DNA from: an uncultured Ectothiorhodospiraceae bacterium
GTDB lineage: Bacteria; Pseudomonadota; Gammaproteobacteria; Nitrococcales; Nitrococcaceae
Direction: 5' to 3'
Length of the DNA: 64,000 bases
Assembly (NCBI GenBank): GCA_913055565.1
Contig: CAJXKP010000009.1
Span: forward strand, 1 to 64,000
Within the stretch, counting starts at the first letter, position 1. Every line of letters starts with the position of its first letter. Positions 58,965-64,000 of this stretch are shown piece by piece. The notes below the pieces were generated by a model. It was not told the DNA's origin, searched no databases, and saw nothing but the letters and a program-made list of their open reading frames with translations. Position numbers and translations under genes: made by a program.

Positions 58965-60869
58965 TTGGAAACTGAACTCGTCGATCTGCGCGACCACCTA
59001 GCAGGCCACACCCCCTTCGACGATGTCGCCCTGGATCTGCTGTCCGACATCGTCTCCAATATCGAGGTCGCCTACTTCAAGGCTGGCGAGACGATCCTTG
59101 AGGCCGACCAGACCGTGGACAACCTGTGCTATATCCGTAGTGGAGCCGTCGAGGTCTTCCGGCGGGGCGGCCAGCTCTTCGATCGGCTGGGCGAGGGCGA
59201 TATCTTCGGCTACTACAGCCTGCTCCGGGATCGTCGGGTTCGCTACCCCGCCCAGGCGCTCGAGGACACGCTGATCTACTTCATCGCCGAGGCCGATTTC
59301 CACCGCCTGTGCGAGGCGAGTGCTTCGTTCGCCGACTTCGTGGAAGTCGGCCGGCCGATGCTGGCGGCGACCGTCGAGGCCAAGCGCAAGGGCAACGACA
59401 TGATGGTGACGCGGGTGCGCAAGCTCATCACGCGGCCGCCGTTATTGGTAGAGAGCACGGAAACGGTGCAACGGGTAGCGCAACGCATGACCGAGGCGCG
59501 AGGGGCGAGTGCGTTAATCGTGGACAGCTACACGGATGACCCCCGCTACACCTACGAGGACGACGAGGGTTCGCTGTGGCAGGTGCGGGGCATCGTCTCG
59601 GATTCCGACTTCCGCGCCACCGTCGTCGCGGGCGGTATGCCGCCCGACGCCCTGATCGGCGAGGTTATCGGGCCGCGGCTGTACATGGTCCAGGCCGATG
59701 AGTCGGTCCATGAAGCCATGCTCTGCATGCTGCGTAACAATGTCCATCGCGTGCCGGTCATGGATCGGCGCCGACCCATCGGTATTGTCGAGATCGCCGA
59801 TATCGTGCGCTATGAGACGAGCAGCAGCGTCTACTTGGTGGACAGCATCTTCAGCCGGGACAGCCCGCAGAGCCTAGCGGATCTGCTGCCCGATGTGCGG
59901 GCCTCGTTCATTCGGCTCGTTAGCGACGGCGCCGATTCCCATATGGTGGGTAGCGCGCTATCGACCATCGGCCGAAGCTTTACTCGACGCGTCCTGGAGC
60001 TCGCCGAGATGGAACTGGGGCCACCGCCCGTGCCCTATTGCTTCATGGTCGCCGGCTCGATGGCGCGCAACGAGCAGACCCTGGTCGGTGACCAGGACAA
60101 TGCCCTTGTTATTAGCGACGACTACGATCCGCGGGAACACGGCGCCTACTTCGAGGCCCTGGCCAGGCGTGCCTCGGATGGGCTGGCTACCTGCGGTTAC
60201 GCCTACTGCAGCGGCAACATCATGGCGACCAATCCGCGTTGGCGTCAGCCGCTGGCGGTTTGGCAGCGCTATTTTCGCTATTGGATCGATCAGCCGACAC
60301 CGGAAGGCTTGCTCCATAGCAACGTCTTCTTCGATATCGATAGCGCCTATGGCGACCATACGCTGGTCGAGGCGCTCCAGGAGCTCATCGCGGCGCGCGC
60401 GCCGACTAACGAGCGCTTCCTGGCCGCCATGGCGCGGAACGCATTGAATCGAACGCCGCCGCTGGGCTTTTTCCGCGACTTCGTCATGGAAAAGGACGGT
60501 AAGCACAATAATTCGATCAATCTCAAACGCCGGGGGACGGCGCCGCTATCGGATCTGATACGGGTGCACGCGCTGGCCTGCGGATCGCGCTCGCAGAATT
60601 CGTTCGAACGCTTAGCGGATATCGGCCGCACCCAGCTGCTGGGGCCGGGGGTAGGCGAGCGGTTGGCCTATGCCCTGGAGTTCCTCACTATGACGCGGAT
60701 CCGCCATCAGGCGGAGGACCTGGAGGCGGGACGGGTCCCGGATAATGGGGTCGAGCCCGAGAGCGTGCCCGCCACCGAGCGCCATAACCTCAAGCAGGCA
60801 TTCCAGATCCTGAGCAATGCGCAGAAGTTCCTGGCGTTTCGCTATCCCCTGCCGACGTTCCGGGGCTAA
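58965..60869 (+). CDS. cNMP-binding/CBS/DUF294 nucleotidyltransferase-like protein
   Basis: 634 residues from a TTG start. Domains in order: cyclic-nucleotide-binding-like (about 12-130, FKAGETILEADQTVDNLCYIRSG), a CBS pair (about 155-290), the DUF294 nucleotidyltransferase-like domain (about 340-470, VAGSMARNEQTLVGDQDNALV, the GSxxRxExxxxxDxD pattern) and a DUF294 C-terminal helical domain (about 490-630). Such proteins are thought to sense metabolites and often sit beside solute symporters. It is followed eight bases later by the exonuclease gene, a common pairing. Confidence 0.87.
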   Translation: METELVDLRDHLAGHTPFDDVALDLLSDIVSNIEVAYFKAGETILEADQTVDNLCYIRSGAVEVFRRGGQLFDRLGEGDIFGYYSLLRDRRVRYPAQALEDTLIYFIAEADFHRLCEASASFADFVEVGRPMLAATVEAKRKGNDMMVTRVRKLITRPPLLVESTETVQRVAQRMTEARGASALIVDSYTDDPRYTYEDDEGSLWQVRGIVSDSDFRATVVAGGMPPDALIGEVIGPRLYMVQADESVHEAMLCMLRNNVHRVPVMDRRRPIGIVEIADIVRYETSSSVYLVDSIFSRDSPQSLADLLPDVRASFIRLVSDGADSHMVGSALSTIGRSFTRRVLELAEMELGPPPVPYCFMVAGSMARNEQTLVGDQDNALVISDDYDPREHGAYFEALARRASDGLATCGYAYCSGNIMATNPRWRQPLAVWQRYFRYWIDQPTPEGLLHSNVFFDIDSAYGDHTLVEALQELIAARAPTNERFLAAMARNALNRTPPLGFFRDFVMEKDGKHNNSINLKRRGTAPLSDLIRVHALACGSRSQNSFERLADIGRTQLLGPGVGERLAYALEFLTMTRIRHQAEDLEAGRVPDNGVEPESVPATERHNLKQAFQILSNAQKFLAFRYPLPTFRG

Positions 60870-60877
60870 CCGGCGCG

Positions 60878-61606
60878 ATGCGTTGGTTCTGGCAGCGCAT
60901 TCGCGCCAATACCCAGTCCTGGCCGGGCTATATGGCGTACTGTGCGGCGACGACGAGCTCGGCGCTACTGGCGCGGTTCTACCGGCAGGGCTGTCCGGAC
61001 TCCGCCACGCCCATCCAGGACGTCCCACTGGTGGCGCTGGATATTGAGACCACGGGCCTGGATGCGGCGCAGGATGCCATCGTTAGCATCGCGGCGGTGC
61101 CATTCACCCTGCGGCGTATCCCGCTGGTGGATCGGCGCTATTGGTTGGTGCGGCCACCGTCGGACAGTCTCACCGAGCAATCGGTCGTCATCCATCACAT
61201 CACCCATTCCGCCATTGAGGCGGCGCCCGACCTCATGGTCGTCCTGCCGGAACTCCTGGAGGTGCTGAGTGGCCGTATTGCGGTCGTTCACTACCGCCAT
61301 ATGGAGCGCGCGTTCCTGGATGCGGCCGTGCGTGACGGGCTGGGCGAGAGTCTCTTGTTCCCTGTCGTCGATACCATGGGCCTGGAGGCGGAGCGCCACC
61401 GCTCCTCGCTGCGGGCCCGGCTTGCGGGCTTTATCGGTCGCCGACCGACCTCGATCCGCTTGGCCGACAGTCGACGCCGCTATCGACTGCCTCTGTATCA
61501 GGGCCACCACGCCCTGGGCGATGCGATCGGTACGGCGGAGCTCTTCCAGGCCCAGATCGCCTGGCGCTTCTTCCGACTCACGCCACTCGAGCGGCTCTGG
61601 TCCTGA
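60878..61606 (+). CDS. DnaQ-like 3'-5' exonuclease
   Basis: 242 residues. The DEDD-type active site is visible: LVALDIETTGLD (Exo I), VVHYRHMERAFLDAAV (Exo II) and HHALGDAIGTAELF (Exo III). About 45 residues precede the domain. This class commonly follows cNMP/CBS/DUF294 genes, sometimes with a sodium symporter; here a strong terminator follows and then a BCCT gene on the other strand. The biological substrate is unknown. Confidence 0.87.
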   Translation: MRWFWQRIRANTQSWPGYMAYCAATTSSALLARFYRQGCPDSATPIQDVPLVALDIETTGLDAAQDAIVSIAAVPFTLRRIPLVDRRYWLVRPPSDSLTEQSVVIHHITHSAIEAAPDLMVVLPELLEVLSGRIAVVHYRHMERAFLDAAVRDGLGESLLFPVVDTMGLEAERHRSSLRARLAGFIGRRPTSIRLADSRRRYRLPLYQGHHALGDAIGTAELFQAQIAWRFFRLTPLERLWS

Positions 61607-61618
61607 GACGGCGCTAAC

Positions 61619-61647
61619 AAAGGGGGCGGCCCGTGGCCGCCCCCTTT
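61619..61647. terminator. Strong bidirectional terminator
   Basis: A perfect 13-bp stem (aaagggggcggcc / ggccgccccctttg-type arm, 61619-61631 and 61635-61647) with a 3-base loop lies between the convergent exonuclease and BCCT genes. A/T runs at the stem base give U-tracts in both directions. Confidence 0.88.
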
Positions 61648-61668
61648 GAATCACCAGTCGGCCTGGCC

Positions 61669-63372
61669 CTACTTCGGGCGTGGCTCGTCCATGAGGCCGC
61701 GAATGATGGCGTAGCAGCCGATGAGCAGAACGAGCGCGAAGGGCAGGCCGGTGGATACCGCCATGGCCTGCAAAGCGCTCAGCCCGCCGCCGAGCAACAG
61801 GGCGATCGCGATGGCCCCCTCGATAATCGCCCAGAAGATGCGTTGCGGCTTGGGCGCGTCCACCTTGCCGCCCGCCGTGATGGCATCGATAACCAGCGAT
61901 CCCGAGTCCGAGGACGTGATGAAGAAAACGATGACGAGGGTAATGCCGATTAGCGAGGTAATAGCGGCGAGCGGGAGCTCATTGAGCATAATGAAGAGCT
62001 TGAGCTCCGTTTGGTCCGCGTCCTTGACGGCCGTGATGCCCTGACCCACGAACTGCTCGATGGCGGTACCGCCAAAGGTACTCATCCACAGTACGGAGAT
62101 CACAGTCGGTACCAACAGAACAGCGATCAGGAATTCGCGCACAGTGCGCCCGCGGCTAACGCGGGCGATAAACATGCCCACGAAGGGCGACCAGGAGATC
62201 CACCAGGACCAGTAGAAGGCGGTCCAGCCCCGCATGAACTTGGTGTCTTCACGTCCGAATGGGTTGGACAGGGGAACTACGTTCTTGGTGTAACTCCACA
62301 GGTTCTCGAAGAAGCTCGTGGCGATGAACAGTGTTGGTCCAACGGCGAGCACGAATAAAAGCAGCAGCCCGGCCAGCCCCATGTTGAGCTGTGATAAGCG
62401 TTGCACGCCCTTGTCCACGCCGAGTAGGACCGAACCGAGCGCGAACAGGGTGATGCCTGTTATGAGCAGGACAAGCGTGACGTCGTTATTCGGGATGCCC
62501 GCGAATATATAGGCCAGTCCCGCTCCGGCCTGTTGCGCCCCGATTCCCAAAGAGGTCGCCAGGCCGAACAGGGTCGCGAAAACCGCCAGGATATCGACGA
62601 TATGCCCGGGCCAACCCCAGACGCGCTCCCCCAGGATGGGGTAGAAGATGGAGCGTATCGTCAGCGGCAGGCCCTTGTTGAACGAGAACAGTGCCAGGGC
62701 CAGCGCGACAATGGCGTAAATGGCCCAGGGATGGAGGCCCCAATGGAAGATAGTCGCCGCCATACCGAGTCGTGCTGCGGCCTCCTCGTCAGCGTAGGCA
62801 CCCCCGAGCGGCGCCGAGTCCGAACGCTGGGCATCGGCCGGTATATCCTCGCCGGCCCGGGTATCGGCCTCGATCGAGGTGCCCTGCAATGCGGTATCAA
62901 AGTGACCGATGGGCTCGGCGACGCCGTAGAACATCAAGCCGATGCCCATGCCGGCGGCGAACAGCATGGCGAACCAGCCGCTGTAGCTGAAATCGGGCGT
63001 TGCCTTGACGCCGCCGAGGCGTACTCGTCCCAGCGGTGTAAATATCAGGACAACGGCGAGGACGACGAAGACATTGGCGGCGAGCAGGAAGAACCAGTCG
63101 AATGTGTTCGTTAGAAATGCCCGAATGGTCTCGAAGACCGTTTCGGCAACGTCGGGTAGTGCTAATGTCAGCAGAACGAAGAAGACCACGGATATCGACG
63201 AGATGCTGAAAACCTTGCCGTGGAGGTCGACGTTGACGCCGAATTTGCGCGTGGTGTAATTATCCTGACCTATGACGTAATCGGTATTGATGAGGTTGGC
63301 GCGTCCCTCGGGCGCCGGCACGCCCTCGGAGCCTTGACCAGAGGCGTAATCGTGCTCGGGATCGGTACTCAA
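61669..63372 (-). CDS. BCCT-family transporter (betaine/choline/carnitine type)
   Basis: 567 residues with about twelve membrane helices. The BCCT signature region is GWTAFYWSWWISWSPFVGMFIARVSRGRTVREF, with MGIGLMFYGVAEPIGHF earlier (substrate/sodium site) and SDSGSLVIDAITAGG later. An N-terminal tail of about 50 residues precedes the first helix. BCCT carriers import glycine betaine and related solutes with sodium or protons, fitting osmoprotection in a salty habitat. The insert DIPADAQRSDSAPLGGAYAD between helices is longer than usual. Confidence 0.92.
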   Translation of the reverse strand: MSTDPEHDYASGQGSEGVPAPEGRANLINTDYVIGQDNYTTRKFGVNVDLHGKVFSISSISVVFFVLLTLALPDVAETVFETIRAFLTNTFDWFFLLAANVFVVLAVVLIFTPLGRVRLGGVKATPDFSYSGWFAMLFAAGMGIGLMFYGVAEPIGHFDTALQGTSIEADTRAGEDIPADAQRSDSAPLGGAYADEEAAARLGMAATIFHWGLHPWAIYAIVALALALFSFNKGLPLTIRSIFYPILGERVWGWPGHIVDILAVFATLFGLATSLGIGAQQAGAGLAYIFAGIPNNDVTLVLLITGITLFALGSVLLGVDKGVQRLSQLNMGLAGLLLLFVLAVGPTLFIATSFFENLWSYTKNVVPLSNPFGREDTKFMRGWTAFYWSWWISWSPFVGMFIARVSRGRTVREFLIAVLLVPTVISVLWMSTFGGTAIEQFVGQGITAVKDADQTELKLFIMLNELPLAAITSLIGITLVIVFFITSSDSGSLVIDAITAGGKVDAPKPQRIFWAIIEGAIAIALLLGGGLSALQAMAVSTGLPFALVLLIGCYAIIRGLMDEPRPK

Positions 63373-63425
63373 GGCACTTGCCCTCTTGTTATTCCGGTAC
63401 GTGGGTTGCGAACGCAGTGGTACGA

Positions 63426-63851
63426 TTAATCGCCACGCGAGCGGACAAGGAACACGGAACTGGCCGTGTCGCGCGCAACACGGGCGCCATTGGCGGGCAT
63501 GATGGCATCCAGATGCCCAGGCAGGTGCGTCGCCATGACGACGAGATCGGCACCGTTGTCGCCAATCGCCTCTAAGATACGATCCTCAAGGGCGGCGACT
63601 GGGTCGGAGGCGCTCAGGCATTGGCTGGTCACCGGCTGACCGTGCTGTTTGCCCTCCGCCTCGGCGAATGCCTGTAGCTTATCGGCGTATTCGTCAGGGG
63701 TCCGCGCCACCGACCCTGGTACGGTGCCGGTGACGCTCACATAACAAACGCTAGCGCCATGGTGGCGTGCCAGATCCGCCGCGTTCTGTAGCGCTGGTCG
63801 AAGGGTGTCGAGATGGGCGAGATCGACGGGCACTAGTATTTTGCTAAACAT
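63426..63851 (-). CDS. Universal stress protein (UspA family)
   Basis: 141 residues, single Usp domain. It begins MFSKILVPVDLAHLDTLRPAL and has the family's ADLVVMATHLPGH and ARDTASSVFLVR C-terminal blocks. The usual ATP-binding GxxGxx(9)G(S/T) motif is altered (HLPGHLDAIMPANGARV), so nucleotide binding is uncertain. It lies 53 bases upstream of the BCCT gene on the same strand; Usp and solute-carrier genes are often neighbours in halophiles. Confidence 0.87.
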   Translation of the reverse strand: MFSKILVPVDLAHLDTLRPALQNAADLARHHGASVCYVSVTGTVPGSVARTPDEYADKLQAFAEAEGKQHGQPVTSQCLSASDPVAALEDRILEAIGDNGADLVVMATHLPGHLDAIMPANGARVARDTASSVFLVRSRGD

Positions 63852-64000
63852 CCATTACTCCCTAGTGAAGAGTCAGGCGGGACCTCCGGTCGCTAGGCTC
63901 GTACCAGGCGGCCTTCGGAGCGACCCTGCCGTCGTCGACGTATCAGGGGGCTCAGCTAAGGCGCCTGGGTGCTACCCCAACGCGGCCTAGGCATCTAGTA

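Noticed and set aside
1-64000. CRISPR arrays, rRNA and tRNA genes
   Set aside because: No regularly spaced repeats and no convincing tRNA or rRNA sequence were seen by eye; a covariance-model scan would be decisive for tRNAs.

Overview
The window looks like chromosomal DNA of a halophilic, rhodopsin-bearing gammaproteobacterium with high GC content. Pointers are PqiABC, SlyX, FxsA, HrpB-type helicase, DUF3581, a YdbH/DUF1318 pair, a BCCT-type compatible-solute transporter and REP-like palindromes. An Ectothiorhodospiraceae/Spiribacter-like host would fit, but that is inference; no rRNA or tRNA gene was recognised.

Positions 1-7,400 are accessory DNA: a tyrosine-recombinase fragment, a group II intron remnant on the opposite strand, two decayed copies of a REP-associated (Y1) transposase, an AT-rich two-gene insert, several orphan small genes, a dead RelE/HigB-type toxin relic and REP-like repeats. 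From about 7.4 kb onward the window is mostly dense core genome.

The first highlight (8.8-15.4 kb, minus strand) is a retinal-phototrophy locus. A xanthorhodopsin-clade proton pump (DTE motif) is followed by crtE-crtI-crtB-crtY-blh, in which every junction overlaps by 4-5 bases. Together these make GGPP, phytoene, lycopene, beta-carotene and retinal. The pump has Trp where antenna-binding xanthorhodopsins have Gly, and no ketolase or hydroxylase gene is present, so the locus appears built for retinal rather than a carotenoid antenna.

The second highlight (40.1-41.8 kb, minus strand) is a second, very different rhodopsin with a D-T-T motif. It lies downstream of an uncharacterised protein with a predicted winged-helix-like N-terminal region. 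A 10-bp inverted repeat separates the two genes. The region upstream of the pair carries a perfect TGTGA-N6-TCACA site and two TGTACA hexamers 11 bp apart. This is the best candidate here for an undescribed light-related regulatory module.

The rest is housekeeping: pqiABC (15.8-19.4 kb), an envelope-protein cluster (19.4-22.7 kb), bluB, an FMN glutamate-synthase-like protein, a PBP7-like peptidase, a PQQ-type sugar dehydrogenase, two MgtE proteins (28.5 and 51.9 kb), an NlpC/P60 lipoprotein, coiled-coil/SDR/SlyX/FxsA genes, HrpB, MATE, an ABC exporter, RecQ, a NYN protein, a DEAD-box helicase beside a RIO kinase, an MscS-family gene broken by an amber codon, an FGGY kinase, a UPF0303 protein, a nucleotide-transporter-like membrane protein, a Tat-exported aldo/keto reductase, a cNMP/CBS/DUF294 protein with a DnaQ-like exonuclease, and finally BCCT and UspA genes.
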